Assembly: GCA_019057775.1 (NCBI GenBank)
Contig: JAHLWT010000260.1
Coordinates: 1 to 64,000, forward strand
Source: Promethearchaeota archaeon
GTDB taxonomy: Archaea; Asgardarchaeota; Lokiarchaeia; Sigynarchaeales; SOKP01
Direction of reading: 5' to 3'
DNA: 64,000 bases
Under the pieces are notes generated by a model. The model searched no databases and was not told the DNA's origin. It worked only from the letters and a program-made list of their open reading frames with translations. Shown here one piece after another: positions 48,965 to 58,415 of this stretch (the stretch's first letter is position 1; each line of letters starts with the position of its first letter). The position numbers and the translations under genes are program-made.

Positions 48965-51859
48965 ATGTACAATCCTAAATTAATTGAGAAGAAATGGCAG
49001 GATAAATGGGCTGATTCTAAGATTTTTGAAGCAGATCCAGATCTGGATAAAGATAAGATATTTATAACTATACCCTATCCATATCCTTCTGGACCGCTAC
49101 ATATAGGACATGGGAGAAGTTATGTAAACGGAGATATCTTTACTAGGTATTATCGGGCAAAGGGTTATAATGTTCTGTTACCAATGGCATTTCATATAAC
49201 AGGAACTCCAGTTTTAGCAATATCTTCGTCTATTAAGCGAAATGATCGAGAAACAATTGAGAGGATGAAAGAGTACGTATCTTTACATACAGCAGATAGA
49301 AAAACCGTAGATAATATCATTCAGAGTTTTAAAGATCCTTGGAATGTTGTTAAATATTTTTCAGATAAGATTAAAGTAGACTTTAAGTCGATCGGAATGA
49401 GTATAGATTGGAGGAGAGAGTTTACCACGGGGGATAAGGAATATAATAAGTTCATCGAGTGGCAGTATCATCATCTAAAAGAAATGGGATATATTGAAAA
49501 AGGAGAATATCCGATTCTATATTGCCCTCAAGATCAAAATGCAGTAGGAGAAGATGACATTTCAAGTGGAGATGAATTGGATTTAAGTATTAATGAATTT
49601 GTTTGTATTAAATTCCCCTACAAAGATGGTTATTTAGTAGCCTCCACATTACGGCCAGAGACAATTTATGGAATTACTAATATGTGGATAAATCCAGAAG
49701 GGGATTATGTAAAAGTTGTAATTAATGAAGAATTTTGGTATATCTCTGAAGAAGCTATATTTTTATTAGAAAACCAAAATAAAGATTTAAAAATTGTCGA
49801 AAAATTTAAAGGAAAACGCCTGATTGGTAAGAAAGCCTACGATGTTTATAGAATTAAAAAAATTCCAATCTTACCAGGCAGTTTTGTTGATACGTCCACA
49901 GCTACAGGTGTTGTTTATTCTGTTCCTGGTCATGCGCCATATGACTATATAGCATTAATTGATTTGCAAAAAGACACTAAACTAATAGAGAAATTTGATT
50001 TAAACCAAAGAGATATTGAATTAATAATTCCAATTCCAATAATTGATTTAAAGGGAGTAATGGAATACCCTGCGAAATATTACTGTGATAAATATCAGGT
50101 CAGGACACAAAAAGATAAAGAAAAACTTGATAAAGCTACAAGTGAAAATTACAAGGAGGAATTTTATAGTGGGATTCTAAATGAAAGATGTGGAAAATAC
50201 CAAGGAATGGTTGTTAGTGAAGCAGCACAAAAAGTGACTCTGGACTTGATTAAGGAGAACCTGGCTGATAAATTATATATTCCTGTTTCCAAAAATCTAA
50301 AATGCAAATGTGGAGCTAAAGTCATTGTTTCTATCTTAAAAGATCAATGGTTCCTCAATTTCAATGCAGGAAATTGGAAGGATAAGGCAAATAAATGTTT
50401 GGATAATATGGAAATAATACCTCGTAAATATCGATTAACCTTCGAAAATGTTTTTAATTGGCTTGAGAAGCGTCCCTGCGCAAGAAAGAGAGGATTGGGT
50501 ACAAAATTACCTTTTAATAAAGATTGGATAATAGAATCTCTTAGTGATTCAACAATATATATGGCTTTTTATACTATAATTCATAAAATTAAAGAATATA
50601 ATATACATCCTGAACAGTTAAGCTTAGAATTTTTCGATTACGTGTTTCTTGGAAAGGGTGATATCAATAAAATATCAAATCAAACCAATCTTGATAAATC
50701 TATTTTAGAGAATATTCAGGAAGAGTTTTTTTACTGGTATCCTGTTGATCATAGGCACACAGCTATAATGCATATTTCAAATCATTTAAGTTTCTTTATA
50801 TTTCATCATGTCGCGATATTTCCTGAAAAGCATTGGCCAAAGAAAATTTCTTTAATAGAACCCCTCATAAGAGAAGGGCAAAAAATGGGGAAATCTAAAG
50901 GAAACATAATTTCATTAGCAGATATACAAGTAAAATATTCATCTGATTTATTTCGGTTCTATATTTCTCATAGTGCTGATCTTGGCGTTACACTAGATTG
51001 GAGAGAAAAAAAGATCCAAATTCTAAAAGGGCATATATTAAGATTTTATAAGTTTGTCTCCAATCATATTAAAAACTTGAATGGCGGTAAGGGTGACCAC
51101 AAGAATCTTCAAGACACATATTCAAAATTAGTTTTATCACGCCTCTTTAAGAACATAAGTATTGCAAGAGAAGCACTTGATCAACTTAATCTCAGAAAAT
51201 ATTTACAGATATCCTTCTATGAAATTTCAAATTTACTTCAAGAATTCTTCCGAATATCAAATTTTGAAAAAGATAAATATGAAATTGCTAAATTAATTTT
51301 TCCCTCGTGGTTCCAAATGCTCTCATTTACCATGCCTCATTTATGTGAAGAAATGTGGGAGCAATTAGGAAATGATGAACTTCTTTCAAGTCTACCTTTA
51401 CTAGTGATTAACAGCGAATTTGTACGAGACGATCTAGATGAGGGTTTTGAATACATAACAAATGTTGTTGAAGATATATTGAATATTAAGAAGATAATTA
51501 AATTTACTGGATCTAATAATATCTATATTTATACAGCTCCTAGATGGAAATATGATGTTCAAAATGTAGTATATTTAAAAAAAGGAAATTTCAAAGCCAT
51601 CATGGATGAGTTAAAAGACAACAAAATTATCATTAAGAATAAACAGTTACTCCCATATATTAAATTTCAAATTAAAGAGAGAATTTGGGAAAGGCATTTA
51701 TCACAACTAGATGAGTCTAATCTGTTACATGAATATAAGGTTTATATTGAAACAAGAGTTTCTGATAAAATAGTTATTAATTCCGAATTTGATCCTCAAC
51801 AAAAATCACTCAAAACACTACCTTTAAAACCAGCAATATATATTGAAACGAATAGCTAA
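48965..51859 (+). CDS. leuS: Leucyl-tRNA synthetase, archaeal type
   Basis: Class I aminoacyl-tRNA synthetase of 964 residues that charges tRNA-Leu. HIGH motif: PYPSGPLHIGHGRSYVNGD (about residues 40-60). The CP1 editing domain has STLRPETIYG and VPGHAPYDYIAL. The catalytic-core stretch RKRGLGTKLP followed by WIIESLSDSTIYMA is typical of archaeal/eukaryotic LeuRS. The KMSKS loop reads KMGKSKGN, a conservative variant. C-terminal anticodon-binding and archaeal extension domains follow. An ATG four bases upstream (48961) hits an early stop, so 48965 is the start. It is expected to be essential. Confidence 0.97.
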   Translation: MYNPKLIEKKWQDKWADSKIFEADPDLDKDKIFITIPYPYPSGPLHIGHGRSYVNGDIFTRYYRAKGYNVLLPMAFHITGTPVLAISSSIKRNDRETIERMKEYVSLHTADRKTVDNIIQSFKDPWNVVKYFSDKIKVDFKSIGMSIDWRREFTTGDKEYNKFIEWQYHHLKEMGYIEKGEYPILYCPQDQNAVGEDDISSGDELDLSINEFVCIKFPYKDGYLVASTLRPETIYGITNMWINPEGDYVKVVINEEFWYISEEAIFLLENQNKDLKIVEKFKGKRLIGKKAYDVYRIKKIPILPGSFVDTSTATGVVYSVPGHAPYDYIALIDLQKDTKLIEKFDLNQRDIELIIPIPIIDLKGVMEYPAKYYCDKYQVRTQKDKEKLDKATSENYKEEFYSGILNERCGKYQGMVVSEAAQKVTLDLIKENLADKLYIPVSKNLKCKCGAKVIVSILKDQWFLNFNAGNWKDKANKCLDNMEIIPRKYRLTFENVFNWLEKRPCARKRGLGTKLPFNKDWIIESLSDSTIYMAFYTIIHKIKEYNIHPEQLSLEFFDYVFLGKGDINKISNQTNLDKSILENIQEEFFYWYPVDHRHTAIMHISNHLSFFIFHHVAIFPEKHWPKKISLIEPLIREGQKMGKSKGNIISLADIQVKYSSDLFRFYISHSADLGVTLDWREKKIQILKGHILRFYKFVSNHIKNLNGGKGDHKNLQDTYSKLVLSRLFKNISIAREALDQLNLRKYLQISFYEISNLLQEFFRISNFEKDKYEIAKLIFPSWFQMLSFTMPHLCEEMWEQLGNDELLSSLPLLVINSEFVRDDLDEGFEYITNVVEDILNIKKIIKFTGSNNIYIYTAPRWKYDVQNVVYLKKGNFKAIMDELKDNKIIIKNKQLLPYIKFQIKERIWERHLSQLDESNLLHEYKVYIETRVSDKIVINSEFDPQQKSLKTLPLKPAIYIETNS

Positions 51860-51868
51860 ATAGAAAAG

Positions 51869-53038
51869 TTATAATTTATTTTTTTCTATTACTTTTAAGA
51901 TATCTAAATATTTAACGATATTTTCCGTATCACTTTTTCCGACGCAGTAATCCAGCTGCTTAGTAAAATAATCATTTATTAATTTTATCTGAGCAGCAGA
52001 AATAATAAATTTATAGTTCTCCTCAATAGCTTTGTTCTCTTTCGATTCCCTTACCTTTTCAACATTTTGATTAATGATTTGGAGTGCTATCCACTCAAAA
52101 ACTTCACCGATGTTCTCGTTGTTTTTTACTGAAGTTTCCATATAATAGATATTTAACTCTTTTGCTAAATCCATACCCTCAGTTGTAGAAACTTCCCTGG
52201 AATTCTTTAAATCCACTTTATTTCCCACAAGTATTAAGATTACGTTTGGATCTGCTACTCTAGTAATGATTTCATACCACTTTCCTACATGTTCGAAAGA
52301 TTTTTTGTCAGTAATATCAAATATAATAATTCCTGCACGGGTCTCTGTCATATAATCAGGCCAAAGACGCTGAAACTGATCTTGGCCCGCTAAGTCCCAG
52401 ATAATAAATTTTACTGATGTATTTAATTTTTCAAAATGACATTCCTTTTTTGAAATAAATGTTCCGATGGTTGCTTTGTAGTCCGCCTTAAAAACTCCAT
52501 GAACATAGCGTTGAGCCATACTTGTCTTTCCAACACCACCGTCTCCAATTAAACTCAGTTTATACACGTAATCCGGAGAATGAGAAGTTTTCTGATAATA
52601 ATCTAATTTTCGCTTTAATCTTTCTATTTCTGTATCTCTCCTAATCTTTGGGATTACAGGACTAACGGGTAATTCTCCATCCACAATACGTGCAACCTTA
52701 TCTGCTGCTATAAAAGTATAAGGAAAAATATCATCAACAAATGCTCCTGGTTTAAGGATTGTAACTAAGACATACTCAGAACCAGATTCACAAAATATGA
52801 AACGATACTTATCAGTATCAAAAGTTCCAGCACCAAAAGTTCCAAGATCAAAATCTAAAGTTAACTTTTTAAGAATTACCTCAACCAATGAACTAAATGC
52901 ACCGATAAACTTTTTTTCATCTGTTTTTTCACTATCTCTAGTGAATATGTCTACTACTAAACCATCCCGTCCTACAACTAGAACTGATACTAAGTTTTCG
53001 CCTACCTCTTGCATATACCATTTAAATAATGCTTGCAA
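51869..53038 (-). CDS. Roadblock-like / Rab-like small GTPase fusion
   Basis: A protein of 389 residues. Residues ~1-120 look like a Roadblock/LC7-type domain (SVLVVGRDGLVVDIFT, helix FIGAFSSLVEVILKKL, YRFIFCESGSEYVLVTIL). A short coiled coil (TEIERLKRKLDYYQ) leads to a Ras/Rab-type GTPase at about 160-330: G1 GDGGVGKTS, G2 threonine in ATIGTF, G3 WDLAGQDQF with the catalytic glutamine, G4 NKVDL, G5 ETSVK. A helical tail of ~55 residues follows without a prenylation cysteine. Roadblock proteins regulate small GTPases, so this fusion could control itself or dimerise. The start is TTG with GGAG five bases upstream. It is convergent with leuS, 9 bases apart. Confidence 0.93.
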   Translation of the reverse strand: MQALFKWYMQEVGENLVSVLVVGRDGLVVDIFTRDSEKTDEKKFIGAFSSLVEVILKKLTLDFDLGTFGAGTFDTDKYRFIFCESGSEYVLVTILKPGAFVDDIFPYTFIAADKVARIVDGELPVSPVIPKIRRDTEIERLKRKLDYYQKTSHSPDYVYKLSLIGDGGVGKTSMAQRYVHGVFKADYKATIGTFISKKECHFEKLNTSVKFIIWDLAGQDQFQRLWPDYMTETRAGIIIFDITDKKSFEHVGKWYEIITRVADPNVILILVGNKVDLKNSREVSTTEGMDLAKELNIYYMETSVKNNENIGEVFEWIALQIINQNVEKVRESKENKAIEENYKFIISAAQIKLINDYFTKQLDYCVGKSDTENIVKYLDILKVIEKNKL

Positions 53039-53247
53039 TTTCTCCTTATCTATATAAGCAATAATGAGGACCTTTGATAATTTTTATAATTTAATTTCTG
53101 AATTACTCATTTTCAAGGTATATAACATTAATAGAGTTTACCTATTTGAATTCTTTTAAAAGGAAAGAATCAAAAGAAATAAACACTAGTTTTTTGAAAA
53201 TAAGCTAATTAAAGTATCATAAATTCAACATATAATCTACACTCTGT

Positions 53248-56200
53248 TTAATCAACCATTATTGGTAATGAGAAGTAAAATGTAGAACCTTTATCCTGGC
53301 CTTTAGATTCTGCCCAAATCTGGCCTCCATGCAACTCTATTATTCCTTTTGAAATATAAAGGCCTAAGCCTGATCCTTCAGAAACAACATCTAATCCCTT
53401 ACCATATCGCTCAATTTTACCAAATTTTTTGAAGATCTTATTTCGTTCTTCTTCTGAAAAACCAATGCCATTATCTTCAATTGAAATTATATATTGATTG
53501 TTTTCTATTTTGGATCCTAGCTTGATTATACCTTGAGGAGGTGTATACTTTATAGCGTTACTTAATAGGTTAACTATCACTTCGTATATCCTTTCCTTTT
53601 CAAACATAGTAATCATGTTATCATCAATATCGATCAAAACCTCATGTTTTCTGATATTGGCTAAGCCTTGTAAATCTTTCATACAAAACTTGATTAGGAA
53701 CGATAAATCTTCTTTATATTTCTTTAGTTCAATAGATCCAGAATCTAATTTAGACGTCTCTAACAAGTCTTTTATTAAAGACTCTAACCTTACACATCCC
53801 TGACGTATCTCCCCTAGCATGGAGATAGTGTAAAAATCCAGGTGATCGTAGTGAACTTGCAATAATAAGTCAACATAACCCTTGATTGAAACGAGAGGCG
53901 TTTTTAACTCATGGGAAGTTCTGCTTAAAAGTTCAGACTTCAAATTACTTACTTCTTTTAATTCTTCTTCCACTTCTTTTTTTATTGTTATGTCTATCAT
54001 TGAGATTAGGACAGCACGTTTGTCTAGAAATTTTATAGGTTTAGACATTACTTCAATCCACTTTAAATTTCCATTTTTAGTTGTTATTCTGCATTCATAG
54101 CTGATTATTGTAGCGTAATCGTCTTCATTACGCGCTATCGATTTTTCTATTATTTGTTCTAAATCATCAACATGGATTATTTTTAAGGTGTCTTCAGCCG
54201 TCCAATTATTAATTTCTTCTATAGGGTATTCGAGAATATTTGAAACCGCAGGTGATACAAACTTTATAAGCCCTTCCTGTTGTATTATTACACCTAAGGT
54301 TGATTGCTCTGCAATAGTTCTAAACTTTTCTTCTGATTCCTTTAATTTCTGTTCTGCTATAATTCGATCAGTTATATCTAGAAGTGAGACAATCACTTTT
54401 GACCAACTATTTTCATATCCAGGAATAATCACTGTTTTCATGTAAACATAAATTTTTTCACCCGTAAAGGTTTTAATGACAACTTCTGATTCGAACGTAG
54501 TATCGCCTTTTATTAAAGATCGTATTTCTCTCTTATTGGCTAAAAGTACCTCTGGAGGTATATCTTGGAAATTTTTTTTCTCTATCTGATGTTTCCTTAC
54601 AATGAAATCATCCTTGTTTTGAGCCTTGTATAGCTCTAATGCTTTCTTATTTACTTCAACTAAATTGATCATAAATGAGAAATTTATTATTTCCTCAGGA
54701 TTCTCATCTAAATATTTTTCAAAATCAATTACTCCTGAAGCTTTTAAATTAATTAAATAGCTTTTTAGTTCAGAAAAATCTTGTTCAAATAAAGCAACTG
54801 GAGAATTTTCAAATATCTCTCGATATCTCTCTTCCGATTCTTTTAATTCTTGTTCTGCTTTCATGCGATCAGTGATATCAGCAGCCATTCCAATGATCCC
54901 TATTACATTTTTATTACTATCAAATATAGGAATTTTACTTGTGCTAACCCATCTTTTTCCTTCACCTGTTTCATAAGGTTCTACTATATTCAATTTTGGC
55001 TTTCCACTTTTAGCAACTTCTAAATCATCATCCCAATATGCTTGAGCATCTTCTTTTGGAAATAATTCGAGCATATTTTTGCCTTTTAGATCATCTTTAG
55101 ATGCATTCATAGAATCCGCTAGGTATTTATTTACTTGAATATAATTATTTTCCAAATCTTTATAGAATATTACTGCCGGAGTATTATCTAAAATCAATTC
55201 CGACTCTAAGCTTAAATTTTTATATTTTTCTTCAGATTCTATTAAATTTTGTTCAGCATGCATTCGATCAGTAATATCAATTAAACTGATAAGGACCAAA
55301 TCCTCTCCATCAAATTTCAATGGGACGGTAGAAATAAGTAAATGTACATTATCTATGTCGCCACCTGGTAATAGATAGAGTGTAGCTTCTATATTAATGT
55401 GAGGGATTTTAGTTTTAAAGGTATCAAGAACAGTATTGCGAATTGTGCAATCTTGACAATCCTCACTAAAACCACATCCTCTAGGATCTTTGATTGAATA
55501 TAAACATCGAAGAGCTTCACCTCCATGGATACCAAATACTTCCTCTTCTTTACGATCGGTAAACTTCAATGCGAACTTATTAATTTTTCTAATTCGTCGC
55601 TCATTATCTACTAGAAGTATTGCTATTGGGGTATAATTATAGATAGCAGCTAATTCAGCTTCACTCTGCTGAATTTTAATTTCAGCTAGTTTACGATCTG
55701 TGATGTCTTGAAATGAGTTAATGTATGTTGTTTGATCTCCCATCTTTTGGGCAATAGAAGTAATTGAGCACCAGAAGATTGATCCATCTTTTCGCTTAAA
55801 TTCCACCTCAAAATCTTTTACTACCCCTCCTCTATCATGTAGTTCAATAAACCTTTCTCTATCGCTTGGATTATAGTATAAATCTACAACTGGGGTCCTT
55901 AAACATTCTTCTTTTGAATTGTATCCACTTATTTGGAATGCTTTTGAATTGCATTCAATAATTTTAGCTTCAGTAAAACCTTCGCCCTCTTTAAATACTT
56001 TCTTGAAAGCCTGGATTATTTTTTCTTTATCATCTGGGTGAATTAAATCGAATACACTTTGATACATTAGATCATTATGTGAATACCCCATTACTTTCGT
56101 ATGAGCTTCTTCATTGATATATTCAACTTGTCCTTTATCATTTACAACAGTAATTATGTCATTAAGATTTTCTGCAAGAAGTCGATATTTTCCTTCAGAT

Positions 56201-56685
56201 TTCCTTAATTTTTCAGTTCTTTCTTCTATTCTATGTTCTAATTCCTCGTTTAAATCTATTAATTTGCGCTCTGCTATTTTCTGATCCGTTATTTCTCGAA
56301 TTTGAACTAAGTAATTACTTATAGATTTATCCTCTCTAGCATATAAAGGTGTAATAAGGACATCAAGATAAATTTTACCCGATTTATTAGTTCTGTACAA
56401 ATTTTTATCCTTAACTAGCTCAAAATCAAATACGCTTTCAAAATTTACAGTTTCTCGTCGTTTTAACTTAGTTAGATGCTCTGTAGGTATGTTTGGATCA
56501 TTTAATAGATTAAATCCCTTTATGTCATCCTTGCTTGATACACCAAACAATTCCATACATGATTTATTTAAATCAATTAATTTTCCATTAGAATCATAGA
56601 GTTCTATTCCAATTGGAGAATCATTATAAATTGTTCTGAATAAATCATCCGCAAAATTGAGTTTACTTTCACCCATTTCAATCAA
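53248..56685 (-). CDS. Multi-PAS sensor histidine kinase with Cys-rich PAS
   Basis: A cytoplasmic kinase of 1145 residues with about seven PAS units, then HisKA (intact SRTSHELKTP) and HATPase_c (LLSNAIKYTPP; DNGIGF; GSGLGLYIS). PAS 2 and 3 appear fused by an in-frame deletion: the sequence passes from FKEGEGFTEA directly to IIECNSKAFQISGY, missing one C-terminal and one N-terminal PAS half. PAS 4 (about 375-490) has a cysteine array (EALRCLYSIKDPRGCGFSED, then CQDCTIRN) suited to metal or Fe-S binding. The frame gives TTG at 56685 or ATG three codons later (GESKLNF). No receiver gene is near. Confidence 0.92.
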   Translation of the reverse strand: MIEMGESKLNFADDLFRTIYNDSPIGIELYDSNGKLIDLNKSCMELFGVSSKDDIKGFNLLNDPNIPTEHLTKLKRRETVNFESVFDFELVKDKNLYRTNKSGKIYLDVLITPLYAREDKSISNYLVQIREITDQKIAERKLIDLNEELEHRIEERTEKLRKSEGKYRLLAENLNDIITVVNDKGQVEYINEEAHTKVMGYSHNDLMYQSVFDLIHPDDKEKIIQAFKKVFKEGEGFTEAKIIECNSKAFQISGYNSKEECLRTPVVDLYYNPSDRERFIELHDRGGVVKDFEVEFKRKDGSIFWCSITSIAQKMGDQTTYINSFQDITDRKLAEIKIQQSEAELAAIYNYTPIAILLVDNERRIRKINKFALKFTDRKEEEVFGIHGGEALRCLYSIKDPRGCGFSEDCQDCTIRNTVLDTFKTKIPHINIEATLYLLPGGDIDNVHLLISTVPLKFDGEDLVLISLIDITDRMHAEQNLIESEEKYKNLSLESELILDNTPAVIFYKDLENNYIQVNKYLADSMNASKDDLKGKNMLELFPKEDAQAYWDDDLEVAKSGKPKLNIVEPYETGEGKRWVSTSKIPIFDSNKNVIGIIGMAADITDRMKAEQELKESEERYREIFENSPVALFEQDFSELKSYLINLKASGVIDFEKYLDENPEEIINFSFMINLVEVNKKALELYKAQNKDDFIVRKHQIEKKNFQDIPPEVLLANKREIRSLIKGDTTFESEVVIKTFTGEKIYVYMKTVIIPGYENSWSKVIVSLLDITDRIIAEQKLKESEEKFRTIAEQSTLGVIIQQEGLIKFVSPAVSNILEYPIEEINNWTAEDTLKIIHVDDLEQIIEKSIARNEDDYATIISYECRITTKNGNLKWIEVMSKPIKFLDKRAVLISMIDITIKKEVEEELKEVSNLKSELLSRTSHELKTPLVSIKGYVDLLLQVHYDHLDFYTISMLGEIRQGCVRLESLIKDLLETSKLDSGSIELKKYKEDLSFLIKFCMKDLQGLANIRKHEVLIDIDDNMITMFEKERIYEVIVNLLSNAIKYTPPQGIIKLGSKIENNQYIISIEDNGIGFSEEERNKIFKKFGKIERYGKGLDVVSEGSGLGLYISKGIIELHGGQIWAESKGQDKGSTFYFSLPIMVD

Positions 56686-56978
56686 TTTGAACCCACTCCA
56701 AAAATTAACAGAATTTTTACAAAGATAAAATTCTTATACCTAATATTAACAGAAGAAATTATATATAACACTTTGGTTTAGGAATGATTTGTGCTAATAA
56801 AAATTAGATTTTGTACCAAATACGTAAGTGTCTTCTATTTAAAATAAAACCGCAGCTAATAATTTAAACAATATAATTTCTTAAGGTTTAGAAATGCTCA
56901 AAGTTAAAAGATTTAAAACTAAAATTCTTTAAGAAAATTTCATTAGATTTCATAAAATAAAACTTTAAGTGAAAAAAA

Positions 56979-58325
56979 ATGGCAGAACCAATTAGTATGT
57001 ATGAAAAATACTTCAAAAATCCAAGCAGGGAACCAGTATTAATAGATTATGTGAGAACACCTATTGGAAGACGAAGAGGTACAATTGTTCACCATCGAGG
57101 TGATGATTTAGTTGCTCATTGTTATAAAACTTTAGTTGAGAGGACTAAGATCGATCCTCACATCATTGGTGATTCTATTGTTTCATGTAATAGTCAAATT
57201 GGGGATTGTGCTTTAGATATCGGCAGAACTGCTGCACTTACGGCTCACTTACCTGTTTCGGTTCCAGGATGTTCCATTAATAGACAGTGTGCGAGTGGTG
57301 CGCAAGCGGTTATTTCTGGATGGCAAGCAATTGCATCAGGAATACATGATTGTGTGATCTGTGGGGGTGTGGAAGTACAAAATAAATACCCTATCATGTC
57401 CGATGCCTTTATTTTTGATAAAGAACAAAATAAACCTGTAATGATTGCTCCTAACAAGAAAATATTATCACATCCTGAAGTTGCTGCTAAATTAAAAGAA
57501 TATAGAACAAGTTTTGCAGGTCAAATACAATCTGCTCATGATATGGGGCAAGTGTGGATGAAAAAAGAGGGCTTGACTCTTGAAGAATATAGAAACGATG
57601 TTGATAGCTTATCATTACACTCTCATACAAAAGCGTGTGCAACGTGGGATGAAAGGGGAAAAGAGATTGAACCAATTTGGTGTCCTAAACTTGACGAAGA
57701 TGGGAAGCCACTATTAGATGAGAATAATAATATCGCTCAAGATTCAAGTTTATCGGTATTAACAAAGAAAGATGAATCACCTCGTCCAGGTACGTCAATG
57801 GAAAAATTAGCAACTCTGAGAACGATAGTTGGAAGGAAAAGTAAGGCATTTCTAACAGCAGGAAATAGTTGTCCAACTAGTGATGGAGCTACTGCTCAAT
57901 TATGGATGACGAGAGAGTTAGCAGAACAATTAGGACTTAAAATAAGAGCAACAATTGTGAATTTTGCTTCAGTTGGAACTGATCCTGTATTACAACTTAC
58001 TGGACCAATAAAAGCTATGCCTGAAGCACTAAAGAGAGCAAATATGACATTTGATGATATGAGTTTCATTGAAATAAATGAAGCCTTTAGTTCTGTAATT
58101 CATGCTTGTTGCTATGATTTAGGATTAGATTGGAATGACGATAGATTTAATCCATGGGGTGGTGCTATAGCACTCGGGCATCCTACTGGGGCCACTGGTA
58201 ATAGGTTGATTGGAACCAATGTCCATCAATTGGAAAAGTCAGGCAAGGAATTCGCTATTAGTTCAATGTGCGTAGGATTGGGGATGGCCTTAGCCACAAT
58301 CATAAAAAATGAACACCCTAAATAG
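56979..58325 (+). CDS. Thiolase (acetyl-CoA acyltransferase)
   Basis: Thiolase of 448 residues with the full catalytic set: nucleophilic Cys104 in NRQCASGAQA, His in NEAFSS/GHPTGATG (ALGHP), and the second cysteine in SMCVGLGMA. It cleaves 3-oxoacyl-CoA to acetyl-CoA plus acyl-CoA, or condenses in reverse. An inserted region (about residues 235-265, DEDGKPLLDENNN) is longer than in typical degradative thiolases. It is followed 90 bases later by a second thiolase gene in the same direction, so the two are probably co-expressed in fatty-acid or acetyl-CoA metabolism. Confidence 0.94.
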   Translation: MAEPISMYEKYFKNPSREPVLIDYVRTPIGRRRGTIVHHRGDDLVAHCYKTLVERTKIDPHIIGDSIVSCNSQIGDCALDIGRTAALTAHLPVSVPGCSINRQCASGAQAVISGWQAIASGIHDCVICGGVEVQNKYPIMSDAFIFDKEQNKPVMIAPNKKILSHPEVAAKLKEYRTSFAGQIQSAHDMGQVWMKKEGLTLEEYRNDVDSLSLHSHTKACATWDERGKEIEPIWCPKLDEDGKPLLDENNNIAQDSSLSVLTKKDESPRPGTSMEKLATLRTIVGRKSKAFLTAGNSCPTSDGATAQLWMTRELAEQLGLKIRATIVNFASVGTDPVLQLTGPIKAMPEALKRANMTFDDMSFIEINEAFSSVIHACCYDLGLDWNDDRFNPWGGAIALGHPTGATGNRLIGTNVHQLEKSGKEFAISSMCVGLGMALATIIKNEHPK

Positions 58326-58415
58326 ATATATTTTCTTTTTTATTATATTATTATTATTATTTTTAATTAAAAACTGAGATATACCCTATAAGATCGAATT
58401 TACAGAGGATTTAAT

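Noticed and set aside
50881..50908. KMGKS instead of KMSKS in LeuRS as possible loss of function
   Set aside because: Class I synthetases tolerate variation here and all other LeuRS motifs are intact, so no defect is inferred.
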